Assembly: GCA_946406115.1 (NCBI GenBank)
Contig: OX291542.1
Span: forward strand, 2,318,959-2,382,958
Direction of reading: 5' to 3'
Length of the DNA stretch: 64,000 nt
From: Apoda limacodes
Lineage: Eukaryota > Arthropoda > Insecta > Lepidoptera > Limacodidae
Both the position numbers and the translations under genes were made by a program. The stretch's first letter is position 1, and each line of letters begins with the position of its first letter. Below the pieces are notes generated by a model. It was given only the letters and a program-made list of their open reading frames with translations, was not told where the DNA came from and made no database searches. This document shows positions 10,291-23,039 of this stretch, in pieces.

Positions 10291-12036
10291 CGCGAATAAA
10301 TCCTACGCAACTACCTACAACTACAGTACCCACTCGTCGGTTTCGCGTACCGAAGCTGCGAAGGTATAATACATTAAATAAGCCCTACCTGCTTATCTTA
10401 TACCTTTAATGACGATGGCGATGGCGACAAGCACGCCACCTGCCATTTTATTATTATTATCTACAAAGATATAATTTCGTTATCTTAAATTTGTGAGTAT
10501 TATAAAGCTTTATCAAAAACATCAAATTGCTAAAAAAAAATTGTAGAATCAAGTGCGGGAAATGTTAAAAAATCTATAGAAAAAAAAACATTCAAATGGC
10601 AAGAACATTTTATTAACACAACACAAATCAACCATTTGATTGATTGTTTAAAACATAAAAGTAACATAGGTACAAGACATTCAAATACCTATACAAACAC
10701 ATGTAGGTACAACTAATATGTCGAGTTTTTGTCGGAGTACCTCGTGGCATTTTTATTTACCTGACGGAATGAGAGCTATTTCACCCTGGCATGGCAACTC
10801 GTTCTGTGAAACAAACTCTAACATACTTTGTTATTAGTTAAATAAAAGCTAGAAATAATGTACCTGACATTAGATAACTTATTAGGTTTTTTTTACATTA
10901 ATAGAGTTAAGAGTAAGACAAATATGCTTTATTGCACGGAATAAACCTTAAAAATGAATGTTAAACAAACAATATCTGCCAGATTGCGATTTTTGCCAAA
11001 TAACCTTATAAGGTAAAGAAAGCCTAATTAGGAGATAGTAGAAGTGCAAAATTTAAAGACATACATTTTAAAATTAAAATTAAAATATGGATAATTATAC
11101 ATAGGTACATAGACTGGATAAAATATTTTTATACATACATACTTAAGAATACAAATAATTCCACATGAAATAGATTAACTACACATAGAAATAAATAATA
11201 ATGAAATATCTGCATAGCTTACTAAAATTTCGTAATAAAAAGGATTACGGTGACAGGAAACGTGTTTTACTTAATCTTTAAAGCATGCTAGTGATTGTGC
11301 CTTTTAGATATTTTAGGGCAAAAATACCGTAGGATTGTAAACGTCCTGGAACGTGGTTATAGTTATGTATCTGCGCGCCTAGCAAGAGTTCCTAAAACAA
11401 CGTACTGGTAAAGTGAAGGAAAATAAACAGCGCCACGTGTGGGCGGAAGTAGAACATATTTTTCACACATCTGTTTAAGTATTTCAACGTCACTACCAAT
11501 ACGTAACGCATGCTTAGGTGCGAATATCCCGCTGTTTTTTCTCATACTAGCGTATTTCCGTTTCCTCCCTGGATTTTGGCATTAGAGCTATCGTTTTTTA
11601 TGTATGATAGTATGTTTGTATGTTCTGTTTTTTTTATAATAGGTATCTATTCTGAACTGGGGTCTCGCAAAAGTCTAAAAAATTGTCTCTGACATCTTCA
11701 GACTCATTTTTAAGAAACAAAACATAGTTACAGAATAATTAATGGTTATTTCTATTAAATTAAATTTAAAGGAGGATACGAAACTCCGACTAGCGAGACA
11801 ACAAATGTTTTTCAAATACCTATTTCTTTAGGCATTAGGAATCCTATTCTAAGAAACCTTAAAATATAAACAACTACTGAAACCTAAAAAAAGTACCTAT
11901 AAGTATTTTTTGAAAATTTAATAAAACAACACTAAACAGTACTAAAAAATACAGACCTATTCCTAAAATTACGATTTATAAAATAAATATAATGGTAGAA
12001 TAATACTCATAAAAATGTTTATAAGCAGTTACCAGT
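10291..12036. other. Non-coding AT-rich interval
   Basis: No exon, repeat or RNA gene that I can support. The few open frames (for example 11363-11545 minus, 11510-11692 plus) lack motifs and overlap one another. Confidence 0.4.
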
Positions 12037-12473
12037 GTACAGTAGGCGACACATCAACCTAACCTTAATGGACTTTGAACCCAAGGCGCAACGCAGCAAA
12101 AAAGTAGTAGGGAAAGAGGGATAAACGTTATTTATTATTTCGTCTCACACTGGCTGCTCCTACGTAGTATCCCCACTGCATCGCGTCGCAACAGTAAATT
12201 ATGAATGAATATATAAGTGTGCGAGCGTAATTATTATCGGGTTCAAACTTTTCTTACGTACGATAACAAAGAGGCATGCAAAAAGGTTGACTGAGCTCGG
12301 TACTTATGCCGCCCTGCCGCGCCGAGTTTCGTTCATGTTTGAAGTATACATATACCTATAGATATGTTCGCAGATGCAGCTATGTTCAGTGTCCTTTCTA
12401 CGATTAATCTATATCGAAAGGTTTTAGTTATAGGTAAGTAGTCGTGAGTAGCTTGATGTGTCACCTACTGTAC
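12037..12473. mobile_element. TIR element (MITE-like), about 430 bp
   Basis: A 21-bp terminal inverted repeat, gtacagtaggcgacacatca at 12037 and its near-perfect inverse ending at 12473 (one mismatch), encloses 395 bp without coding capacity. If the repeat proper starts at cagtagg, both ends are flanked by TA, as for TA-targeting DNA transposons. No transposase. Confidence 0.7.
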
Positions 12474-14423
12474 CTTGACCCATTCATTAATAGCTTTGCT
12501 ATACCAACAGCATGCCATGTTACTGATAAACAAATGTTATCTACATTGTACTATCCGACTAGATACATACAGCATTGCGCAAATAACTACTTATCACATC
12601 TAATGTAGGTACGTGGTACATACACAATTTAAACAAGTAGGTATCTTATACGAGGTAGGTAAGTCGTTTGTACATATATAAATGCTAATATAGGGGTATA
12701 TGAAACCTGTCATTCCTGACAAACTCAGTTCGCCTTTTGTTAATTTGTGGCAACGACGCCTATTACGATTAACGAAATCCAAGATCAGAGGATGTGGATT
12801 CGATACCCGCACTGGAAAAACATTTAGGTCATAATATAAACATTTGTGTTTGTCTTGAGTCTGGGTGTATTTATGTATGATATGTATTTACAAAAAAAAA
12901 TAACATTTGTGTATTTGTATCCATTGTCTGGTAGGTACCCATTACACAAGCTTTGCTTACTTTGGGGCCAGAAGGCGCTGTGTGTAATGTCCAAAATATT
13001 TAATATTATATTAAACCGGACTCAGAATCTGTTTGCAATATGTGTAAACAAAAATGACCTTGACGCGCGTCTTTCGCTTTGTTAGTCTATACAACATGTA
13101 CATAAATACGTATAATATTTATCATTGTAAATTTGAAATTTTGTAGATTTTAGGTTTAATCAGTGTCGTAATTTGAAAACCAGTTAAAGAATGTGGCAAT
13201 AAAGGTAATCATGTAAGTATTTTAATGATTTATGATTAAATTACCAGAAAAAGTTAACATTAAGTAAAGTGAGGTTATGTTTACAAGATTTGCATAGAGA
13301 TTTTGAGTCAGGTTTAGATTTGTTATAGATATAACAAAATTTACTATTGCATCGTATATAGTCGGTAATCATGATTTTTACGTTAGAAACGCGCTCTTAC
13401 GTTACAAACTTTCATTCAATTTTGAAAAGTAATTTTGAGTGATTTCATGGGCATGGGCATTACTTAATAATAAAATAATTTTAAAATTCCTTTCTAGTGC
13501 TTTGCTTATTACTAAAACTATGTTACATTGGTGAATTCTTTCGAATGAAAATGGTCCCGTGACCGACACGACACTACGTCATCATCCGTTAGTCAGTCAG
13601 TCAGACACCGAGCGAGAGCAGAATATGCAGCTCAGACGCGTTCGAATAAGATGACAATAACCGACATTGGTAGCGGTCCGTATGGTCGACCACAAGAAAC
13701 CACGGATTAAGTTGGTATAAGGTGGTTTTTATCGCATTTAATCAAATGGACCGCTAGTCATAATTCGACATTAACACCTAACATACAACAACAAAAAGAA
13801 ACTTGCTCCGAGCTGTGGTTATTAGAATTTACATGTAGTGAGTTGGCTTAAGGTTGATTATTTTAGATTAAAGTTTATTGACCGTGGTTTTGACGTCATT
13901 TTTATTATGTTAGATTGTAACAAGTGGACCACTCTCAAAACGGCTGGTTAGTGACATAGGCTTGGCATAGACTACGGAAGAAAAGGCCTTGGTTTCTTAG
14001 ATCTTACATATAGGTAACCTACTATTATAAAAGTTATTATTCCCAGTTAGACAATGGGGTAGTTTCCAGTAAGAAGATACCTATCTATAAAACCATTATT
14101 TTACAGGCAGTATTTTAATCTACAGATAATAAACAGTCATTTACATACATTTAAGATTTCTATTATTTTTTATGAAATTGATACATAATTATAATTGCTT
14201 ATGCTCGGAACCAAAGATTACAGAGTACAGATTGTTGGATGTATGCGTCAATAACTTTGTCTACAAGAAAAAAGTATTATTGGTATTGCCGCTATATTGA
14301 TAAGTATGCTCGGGATAAAAAATAATTATGACCCGTCCAGGATTAGCTTCGGAAACAAAATCCGTTACGTTGGACATCATAAAAGTTTGCTTGTATTGTA
14401 TTATCTTGGCGCAATACCGACAG
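12474..14423. other. Non-coding interval; possible SINE remnant
   Basis: At 12700-12880, gtggattcgatacccgcac resembles a tRNA-type B box followed by a gagtctgggtgta tail, as in tRNA-derived SINEs. At 13540-13720 is a less AT-rich stretch with cagt repeats (13590) and no open frame. Nothing else supported. Confidence 0.4.
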
Positions 14424-14488
14424 CGACGGATATATTCGAGTTAGTTCAGCAACACCCCAGTGTTGAAACGCAGACTGAGAGTTGTAAG
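14424..14488 (+). CDS. Possible small exon of the zinc-finger gene
   Basis: Tentative. A 65-bp stretch between an acceptor-like ccgacag (to 14423) and the donor GTATGA (14489) enters in phase 1 and leaves in phase 0. That is exactly what is needed to join the exon ending at 2774 (phase 1) to the one starting at 41827 (phase 0). The encoded 22 residues are polar, with no finger. Other acceptors in the same open frame (for example at 14267, phase 1) would give a longer exon with a hydrophobic start. The only support is phase and splice sites; the reading frame as such is open from 14255 to 14494. Confidence 0.3.
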
Positions 14489-14966
14489 GTATGACGTCAC
14501 ATTATACTTTCTATTGTTTATCGTGATCAAATGTAAAATACATCTAAATCATAATGATTCTTTGTAGAAACAAAAATATTAAATTAACAGTTCCTAAAAA
14601 AAATATCAACTACCTACCCTATTTATGATTTTGTACCACACTTGGTTTATAAATACATCCTATTATTATTATTATTACAACCTAATACGCAAAATTATAC
14701 TATTACATTCATGTAATAATAAACAACACATCATAGTTTAAGCGAGGTATTAACAATTGATAGGTATTCTGTACTATGTACACAACTTAAAAAATATACA
14801 AATCTAATTTGAGACTAAATTTACCCAATCTCATTTAAATTGGAAATAGTAACAATGATTTGAAATAATAAATATCAACTATTAAAGTAAACTTTGGGTC
14901 TTTTCCGTACACAAAATACCACAGCCTTGTAAAATATTTAACCTAAAAATACTAATATTAATATGA

Positions 14967-15149
14967 TCAACTAAAAACGCAACTTTTCGTGACATTCAGA
15001 TTTTCTTTACCCTTATTGTTATGTCTGTTTTGTTGGTACTTCGTGTACCCGCCGGCGAGTATACCGACCAGGACGATGAGGCCAACTAAAGAATTTGATT
15101 TGAATTTACTTGCACAATCGTCAGGATTGTCTGGATTTAAAGTGTATAT
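14967..15149 (-). CDS. COQ2: COQ2 exon 6 (last): C-terminal 60 residues
   Basis: Found by reading the minus strand below the other exons. After tttttccag (acceptor at 15150-15151) the frame opens with IYTL and an NPDDCASKF-type segment, which is the conserved sequence that follows the KQ end of exon 5 in COQ2 proteins. A hydrophobic segment (GLIVLVGILAGG) and a short polar tail follow, with a stop at 14967-14969. Joining is phase 0 on both sides. It lies 12.2 kb from exon 5 and only 92 bp from a large foldback element. The final ~25 residues are polar and not recognisably conserved. Confidence 0.9.
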   Translation of the reverse strand: MYTLNPDNPDDCASKFKSNSLVGLIVLVGILAGGYTKYQQNRHNNKGKENLNVTKSCVFS

Positions 15150-15241
15150 CTGGAAAAAGATATAAAAATTAGTGTCAGTGCCATTGACATAATCTATAGA
15201 TATATATAGAGAGAGAGGTGACCACTATGAACCAACGCCAA

Positions 15242-16998
15242 GGATCTAATTCTCACTTCATCCGAGATAATCTCGTATTAGAGATTATCTGGAAGACACC
15301 ACCTCGACTGTTAAATTTCGATCTTCGACATCGTTTTCTCGTTTGCTGTATTCTCACTATAAATCGAAACAACTTTCGAACAAAATGTCGTTCGAAGCGG
15401 TGAAATGTTGCCATTGTGAACCGGTTACGCTACGAGGTACGTACCGTTGCACAGTTTTAGAGCGTTTTTAAGAACGCCTACTCTAATATGCCTCTTGATA
15501 TATCAAAAAGGTTTCAGTGACTACAAGATGCTTGAAGCAACATTTTACTTGTGTTTTATCATTATTAATAAGGAAATAATAAGTATAACTAAATCCCTAT
15601 TTCAAGAAATTGCTATAATCTTTAAACGGAACGCAGATGGACATAAATAACAAAAAACTCTGTTTGTTTTTGTTGAGTGTTTTATTTGTTTATTTGGTTG
15701 AGAATTTTAAGTTATTGTTATTTTTCAAAGGTGTAATCGTGTTTATTAAATTTTTCTCACATGAAATTACCACCTAGTATCAAAATACTACGCAGCACTA
15801 AAGATGGCGGCGCAGGACCTCAAACATTTTTATCAGTGTATGTGATGTAACCTAGTGTTTGTTGTGATGGAAATCAATTGAAATAGAAGAATATTATTGT
15901 CATGGGCAACTTTGATAATTGCGAAAATCGGCCAATCAATCCATTGGAAAAAGACTAATAATGTATTATGAAAGTAATAAAGGTAAAAAAATATCATATT
16001 TAATAAAATAAGTCTTTTTTTTCGCCCTTTTAATTACTCTGACCTACATTTTAGACATTTATTTTAGATTTTAAAGCATATAGTTTACGCTAAGAGTAGA
16101 ATTAATGTTTAAAACCCAATCATTTTGAACTAAATTTGTCATGATTCGAATGCGAGATGTAGTCTCGAACGGTCCCGACCACATGTAGGTCCTGGTAATT
16201 AAAAGGGCGGAAAAAATGACTTATATTACCAAATATGATATTTTTTTTACCTTTATTACTTTCATAATACATTACTAGTCTTTTCTCAATTGATTGATTG
16301 GCCGTTTTTTGCAGTTATCAAAGTCGCCCATGACAATAATATTCTTCTATTTCTATTGATTTCCATCATAACAAACACTAGATTACATCACATACACAAA
16401 AATGTTTGAGGTCCGGCACCGAAATCTTTAGTGCTGCGTAGTATTTTGATAATACTAGGTGGTAATTTCATGTGAAAAACATTTATTTAAACATAATTAC
16501 ACCGTTGAAAATTAAGAATAACCTAAAATTCTCAACCAAATAAACAAATAAAACACACAACAAAAACAGAGTTTTTTTTATTTATGTCCAAATACGTTCC
16601 GTTTAAAGATGAAAGCAATTTCTCTAAATAGGGATTTAGTTCACAAACTTAGTTATACTTATTATTTCCTCATTAATAATGATGAAACACAAGTAAAATG
16701 TTGCTTCAAACATTTTGTAGTCACCGAACCCTAAAAACCGAAAAAGAAGCATATTAGAATAGGCGTTTTTAAAAACGCTCTACAACTGTGCAACGGAACG
16801 TACCTCATAGCCTAACCGGTTTACAATGGCGACATTCCACCGCTTCGAACGACATTTTGTTCGAAGGTTGTTTCGATTGATAGTGAGAATACAGCAAACG
16901 CGAAAATGATGTCGACGATCGAAATTTTACAGTCGAGATAGTGCCTTCCAGATAATCTCTAATAAGAGATTATCTCGGACGAAGTGAGAATTAGGTCC
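15242..16998. mobile_element. Foldback element with about 800-bp inverted arms
   Basis: Bases 15242 to about 16035 return as the reverse complement at about 16196-16998, with small indels, around a ~160-bp unique centre. Outer ends are ggatctaattctcacttc at 15242 and its inverse ending at 16998. Matching inner ends are the cgcccttttaatta blocks at 16023 and 16196. Both arms contain a second small palindrome (gataatctc...gagattatc) just inside the ends. No transposase is encoded; the open frames in the arms are shadows of each other. It lies in COQ2 intron 5, close to the exon 6 acceptor. The smaller palindromic element at 47108 has similar ends. Confidence 0.85.
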
Positions 16999-17099
16999 CG
17001 GGTCACGTTTCGTTTAATTTTCATTATCTATATGAACTGCGGCTGCGCATTCACCGGAGTTGTATTGTATTTAATTATTGAAAAAATCTCACAAATTTA

Positions 17100-17866
17100 C
17101 TTGTCCAATAATAATAAAAAAATCATTGTATATATTTAAATTCGGATAGATTATATAAACATTTTTCTTTTAACCATATACGCAATTTTTTAATTTGTTT
17201 TTCCCCTACAATTATAATTTTGTTCGCAATTTTAAAAAAATTTTTTTTTACAAATATTGCTAATTTGTAAACAAAAATGTTATAAATCGTAAACATATTT
17301 AATTTTTTAAATAATGTAGAACAATGCGCATCTAAAGCTTCTCCACATATTAGCCGGAGTACTCGTTTTTGTAACTCAAATATTTTGTCTGCTAGGGAAA
17401 GTGATCCCCAGTATGCTGTTGTTAGAATAGATGGATTTCCGAAATAACTTAAAGATTCTAAACAAAAACAAATAGATGCCAATTTCTTACAAATTTGATC
17501 GGTATGTAATGTCCATTTTTTATTTTTTTGTAATCTAAAAATTGGCAAAAATTAGTCAATTTTAAGTGTGCTTGTTTGGTTCAATTACTATCTTCAAATT
17601 TCTTTTGATATTAAATTGAATGCTTGTAGTGTTATCTTTATTAACAAGAAGTTTGTTGGAGATTAACTAATCTTCAAGTTCTTTTATTGCTTTTTCGCTT
17701 TTGACTTCGATTTTTTTCGATTTGATTGTGATTTAGTTCATCAGTAGTCTTGGCATTTACTATACTAGTTGTGTCATCTGCAAAAGGAATTAATGTAGAA
17801 TATTTAACATTTATAAAAACATAAAAATAGTAATGGACCAAGAATTGAATGTGTTTTATGTCGTAC
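17100..17866 (-). pseudogene. LINE reverse-transcriptase fragment, 3' piece of an element split by the LTR element
   Basis: The minus-strand frame 17548-17123 reads as the C-terminal domain of a CR1/jockey-type reverse transcriptase (HxxxICKKL and a VLRLI-type motif). Bases 17866-17740 carry the upstream catalytic-domain motifs SILGPLLFLxF and an ADDT-like box, in broken frames. Right at the ILGPLL motif the sequence is cut by the LTR at 17867; the missing upstream part resumes at 26274. Confidence 0.75.
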
Positions 17867-18121
17867 TGTTAGAGCGAGACTCCGAATTCGAGTTTTGAAA
17901 AATAAAATTCGAAACACAAAATTAAAATTGTTTAATATGAAATTAGAATAACTTAGAAATAGCACAAAACAGAGTTTTACAGGAAATAGCAAGGGCAGCC
18001 GACGTGGTCGGAAGGTGGAAGGAGACTGAGGCGCGAGCTGGACTCTATTGCTAAACTGAACTGTATTTAGCTGAGCCAGCACAGTAGTCAGCACTTCTAC
18101 TTACTAGCTAGGGGTGTAACA
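17867..18121 (-). repeat. 3' LTR of the errantivirus-like element
   Basis: 255 bp, tgttagagcgagactccg at one end and gggtgtaaca at the other, matching 26014-26269. On the inner side (18122-18131) a run of C, read G-rich on the minus strand, is the likely polypurine tract that primes plus-strand synthesis. Confidence 0.9.
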
Positions 18122-18179
18122 GCCCCCCGCGGAAGACTAAACTTCGGGTTTTAGCCGAAGTTTACGTGAAGTTAGATTA

Positions 18180-20050
18180 TTTCTCTTAGACGCGATGTGG
18201 ACGTTGAAGTTTAAAAGAGTTGGCTGCCACAAGACTTATAACAATAATATGTCTTATTAATTATAAAAAGTACAATAAAAACTACAATTAGAAAGGTAAG
18301 TACAGAATGATGTGTCCCATACTTCAGTATATACGGCTCTTTATTTATGATTTATCAGCGGTTTGGATAAGGAGTTTGGAGTTTTGAATGTTATAATTCG
18401 AGGTTACATCTTCTAGATCTATGTTTTTTAATGAAATAGGGGTCACACCATCAATAAGTTTATTTATTTTTTCTAAATTACAACAGGATTCGTTTGTTAA
18501 GCTAAAATCAGGATTTGGTAAAGTGGCGTTTACAATATATAACGGTTTCGACTTAGGAACTAATTTAGTACTCTTACTATACGCTACGCAAGATTTTGGC
18601 AAGGTTAGTATACCTATGCCCGCAATGTTTATAACTGTCATCTCTGCATTTTGACAGTCTATTGACAATTTACAAGGTTGCGACTGCACGAATATCCAAT
18701 TGTTGTCCTTTAAGGGCTTCCATAAATCTACTTCTCCATATATCACTTTCGTGTCACACTGCACGGGTAATTTGTTTAACACTTCTTTCATTAATTCACT
18801 TTCGCAACTATGACTAGCACTTGCGGAGAGAACGTTACTAACTTCGCAAATGAGATAGTCCCTGTCTATCTTTTCACATTGTTCCAGATTTTTCATCGTA
18901 CAGTACTGTGATTTGTCTTTTGTCATTGCAATATAAGGATCCGTGGGCAAAACTACGCTAAAAGTATCTAGTTTAACTACGTCATGTGTTATAGGTAAAG
19001 GTAAGTTATGATACAAGGTATATTCTTGAGGATAAACAAGAGGTATTTCCAGTACAAATGTAATTCTATCATTAAGGTAATAACATTTTGACTTAGAAAT
19101 ATAGATTATAGTATGTATAAGGCTTAAATCTAAATTCAAAGGCAATTCAAGGCCATTTGGCAGATGCCGTGGTTATCAGCGAGTTCTTGGTAGAGTTGGG
19201 TTGGAGTAATAACTGAGGGATGAAGAATATTCTGTTTTGCAAAGGATATCGCATTAGTTATGTCTTCTAACTGAAAAGAGATAGCTAAGAGTGCTGCTTC
19301 GAGACTATTGAAAATGGAAAAGAATCGCCGATTTAAAGACCAATTCATTGGTTACTGGAGATAGATTTTTGACAATACCGGAAAGCTCGTTGATAGTCAT
19401 GATTAAACTAGCTTCATTAATTTAGTATATAGTATAGTAGTATTATTGAAAGCCGTTAAGGTTGATGTGGCGTCCAGTATATTTTCTTTTATTAGTGAAT
19501 CTAGTTTTCTTTCATCATTTCGGACAGCTTGTATGGTTTCATCATATTTGACAACATAATCTTCATCCAATGTTCCAAATATGTGCTTAAAGACTATACC
19601 AAACCGCCGAACCAGGCGGACCGTTTAATTCTGTTGCTTATTAAATGGGAAATGGATTCGGATTCTCTAGCGATATTAAGAAAACGGGTTATGAGTGGCT
19701 CTAGTGTACTACGACACGCTGCTTCTTCAATGAGACCGGGTTCTCTGCATAATTTGCTAACAGTTTTTAGAATGAAGTTTACATTGATTAGATGTGGCTT
19801 CACGTGAGATATATCTACTGAGGTGAGAACATTGAGAGAACCACCGTTAATTTTCATCATTCCAATATACTTAAAATATATACCAGAGCTCGCGGTGATC
19901 GGTTGAACATAGTCGGCGCTGCAACGAAGGGACAAGTGGTTCTTACACAACGGGTATTTTAAAGCTATTAGAGGCCTTATTCTAAGTGCATTATTAACAC
20001 GTAAAAATAATAATTTATTATATTTCAGTGGTTGCCAGTTTGACTTGGTT
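18180..20050 (-). pseudogene. Endogenous retrovirus env gene, broken
   Basis: Env-like envelope glycoprotein of the errantivirus type, in at least four frames. The upstream frame 19950-19594 contains a furin-type basic site (RIKR, near 19620) followed by a hydrophobic GG-containing start of the transmembrane subunit. The next parts are at 19348-19136 and 19145-18345 (cysteine-rich ectodomain). The membrane anchor, a run of about 16 hydrophobic residues with a short tail at about 18300-18225, is in another frame, beyond the stop at 18345. So the ectodomain and anchor are separated and no functional protein can be made from this copy. Confidence 0.75.
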
Positions 20051-20099
20051 GAAATGATGTTTTACTTGTCGTCTTTTTATTTGCAATGATAGTGTATTG

Positions 20100-21160
20100 T
20101 TACCGTGGATTTTGTTATTTTGTAGGGCCCTTTCCATAAGGCAGATAAGGCTTTTCTCAGGCGGAGGTGACTCTTAAGGTACACGTAATCACCGGTTTTG
20201 TAGGTTGCAGGACGGGAAAGCGAGTCATAATAGTTTTTTGATTTTTCCTTTGAACTGTTTATGTTTCTAAAGCTTTGTCTCGGGATAGTTTCAACCTATG
20301 CTGAAGCAACTTAATATATTCGGGATATATGGCATCTGGTGCGGAGTCAAAGATTGAATCTGGGATGTAGGGTTTGTGGCCGAATAGTAATTCATGAGGT
20401 GAAAAGTTTGTAGTGGAATGGATATTTGTATCATAGGCTAGTATCACTGTGTAGACGTATCTTGTCCAGTTGTCTTGATTTAGGTTTACAAAAGATTTAA
20501 GATATTCTTTATGAGTTGAATGGCTCCGCTCAAGAGCTCCCTGGGTTTAAGGGGGATAAGAAGAGGACCATAATTGTTTTATTTTAAGAAAGGAACAGGT
20601 TATATGAACAGATCCGCCGTGAAATTAGTCTCTTGGTCTGTCAGTATCGTCCTGGGTATTTCAAATAAAGAAATGAAGTGTATAAGACAGTCTGTCTTCT
20701 GAAGAGGCACTACGTGTTGGGTAAGCCACTGAGTATTTAGTTAGATCGTCCTGTAATGTGAGTATGTACCTAAGTTTCGCGGTTCCTGATTCTGGCAGAT
20801 GTCCTACGATGTCTAGAGATACGCGTTGGAAAGGGGATGTGGACGTCGTGGTGATCTGCATGGGTGCTATGTTGAGGCGTCTATAGGCTTTGTTTTCTTG
20901 ACAGGAGGTACATTTCTTCACGTTATTTTCTTGGATTCTCTTTAGCTTGCGAGAGGACACAAGATGTCCCGCGACCGGTATGTCGTGATTTTCGGATAGG
21001 ATTCGTTTTATTTCAGTTGGAGTGGGATAGATGATGTTGTTGTGCTATATTTTTACTTTGATGTTAGTATTATGGAAAAGGTAAGTTAGGATGTTGTAAA
21101 TTTTAATAAAGGAATGTTTGTCAAAGGGATTTTTAAAGTCGGAAATAGCAATCTCAAGGA
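20100..21160 (-). pseudogene. Errantivirus-like integrase, broken
   Basis: Minus-strand frame 20960-20661 has the C-x2-C half of the HHCC zinc-binding domain (CTSC near 20905) and the first catalytic Asp segment (SLDIVGHLP near 20815). A stop or shift near 20661-20640 follows. Frame 20447-20259 holds the HxxTxxSPxELLFG motif typical of the end of the catalytic core. The frame between them is interrupted. Confidence 0.8.
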
Positions 21161-21164
21161 TATT

Positions 21165-22283
21165 TTAGTTTTGGACTAGTTGGTTTCTGATTGACTTGAT
21201 GGTTTCAAATATTTCTTTATATGACGATTCATCAAAATGATGTACCTTTGTAAAGAGAAGATACCAGGTTCTGTTGTTAGCTTGAATTTTTTTGAATGAA
21301 TATAATTCCTTTTCACAGTTTAGAATCTTTTCTGAGGAATCAACGCTCTGTAACAAGTTTTAGATGTACGTGTTCGACTCGTCCATATCTATGGAGGTTG
21401 GGATTAGGATAGTCTTACAAGTGCTTTTGGTTAAGTCTTCGTTATATTCTCTCAGGTCAGTGTTAAAGTTCTTGTCTTTATTTGTCATGTCTTTTAGGAA
21501 GATAGTGTAGTCATCGTTAATTAGGATTTGTTCCAGGTTTCGTGGTGATTCGGGATCGGAGCGGGGTGTATTGACGTCTGTTGCTAAGTTTAGTAGGGAT
21601 TGTGGGTCGAATTGTTCTTGAGGTGGTGTGAGGTCAGTCGGAGAGTTCAGTACACTGGGTAAGGTAGCTTGTGGTTCGAGATTTAGTCCGGAGGTGGAAG
21701 GCGTCGGGATAAAAGGTAAGTCTGTAGTAGTTAATGGATCTTGCAGTGGCGAAGGTAAGCTGAGTCGACTGAAGTCAATTTGTAGATCGTTGTCGTTTAG
21801 GTCAACATCGACTAAATCTAGAAACTCGTCTCCTGGCTCGCGATCATTATTTGGGTAGATAGGGTTTACAGAGAATCGAGAGAGTGCGTCAGCAGCGGCG
21901 TTTAATTTTCCTTTACGGTAAGTTATTACATAGTCGAACTCTTCGAGTTTAAATCTCCATCTTTGCATTTTACTACTAGTGTCTTTGTGGTTAAACAGCC
22001 AGCTGAGAGGTCTATGGTCAGTGATAATTTGAAACCTTCGGCCAACGAGATATGGGCGGAATGTTTTGCAGCCAAATAAAATGGCTAGTAGCTCTTTCTC
22101 AGTAGTTGAGTACGAGCATTCACTTTTATTGAGAGTTCGAGATGCATATGCTATTGGTTTGACTTTTCCAACAGGCCCTTGAGACAAAACGGCACCTAAC
22201 GCGTGGTTAGAAGCTGAAGCAGAAATCTGGGTAGGATAAGAGAGGAGCAGAGGTGAGTGTTTGTTTAAGTCGGTCAAACGCAA
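21165..22283 (-). pseudogene. Errantivirus-like RNase H and following linker
   Basis: Frame 22283-21360 starts in the RT/RNase H connection and contains the RNase H landmarks ASNHALGAVL (first Asp of the usual DAS replaced by AS), YSTTEKELLAI (Glu), TDHRPLSWL (Asp) and the ADALSR end near 21875. A long Pro/Ser/Asp-rich linker runs to 21360, then frame 21356-21165 leads toward integrase. Frame breaks at about 22290 and 21360. Confidence 0.8.
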
Positions 22284-23010
22284 GTTGTTGCTGGTTCTCC
22301 CAGATAAATGTCGTGTCTTTCTTCAGTCAAGGGTTTCACGATTTTAGATAATTCAGGAATGAAACTGTGATAGTACGAGACAAGTCCTAGGAATGATTTT
22401 ACGTCTTTTGGAGACCTTGGAGTGGGAAAAATGGTTGACCGCCTCGACTTTATCGGGATTTGGTTTTACACCTTGTTCGGTGATTAAATGTCCTAGAATT
22501 GCGACTTCTCGTCTAAAAAAACGCACTTGTCCGGTTAAAGCTTGAGATTGAAATCTCTGAGCCCTTGGAAGATAGAGGAGGATGGAGGAATTGGTGATGT
22601 GGGATTTAAGATCGTAACTGTAACAGACGATATCATCTAAGTAGACGTAGCAAAGGGCGCCCTGGAGACCTGAAAGTGCTGTATTCATCAATCTCTGAAA
22701 GGTGGAAGGCGCATTCTTTAATCCGAAGGGCATATAGTTAAATTGGAAGTATCCCTCCGGTTCATTGAAAGCAGTTCTCGAAGCATCCCTTTCATTTACT
22801 AAAATTTGGTGAAATCCAGAGGAGAGATCCAGAGTGGAGAAGTATTTACTGTTACCAAGTTGGTCAAGGATTTCTGCTATTTGAGGAATAGGATAGGTGT
22901 CTCCGATAGTCACGTCATTGAGCTTCCGGTAGTCTATTACTACTCTCCATTTTTGAACCCCAGAAGCGTCGATCTTTTTCGGAACCACCCAGATAGGAGG
23001 ACCGGGGAGA
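22284..23010 (-). pseudogene. Errantivirus-like reverse transcriptase
   Basis: Frame 22988-22353 carries the RT palm in order: WRVVIDYRKLN, YPIPQI, FSTLDLSSGFHQI, FNYMPFGLKNAPSTFQ and the catalytic YLDD (near 22630). A short indel near 22600-22560 disturbs the thumb region, and the frame is lost near 22353. The start of the domain (above 22990) is in another frame. Confidence 0.9.
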
Positions 23011-23039
23011 ATTAGAAGGTGTTATTATGTTCTGGTCGA

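Noticed and set aside
12600..12812. 70-codon minus-strand frame
   Set aside because: Overlaps a SINE-like remnant with a B-box-like sequence; no coding signal.
14255..14494. Long version of the candidate exon at 14424, with a hydrophobic start
   Set aside because: A phase-1 acceptor exists at 14267, but the added residues do not look like a linker between fingers; the shorter exon is preferred. Neither is proven.
17804..18094. 96-codon minus-strand open frame
   Set aside because: It crosses the LTR end and runs into the interrupted LINE; a chance fusion of two elements. The homologous frame in the other LTR (25940-26242) is the same shadow.
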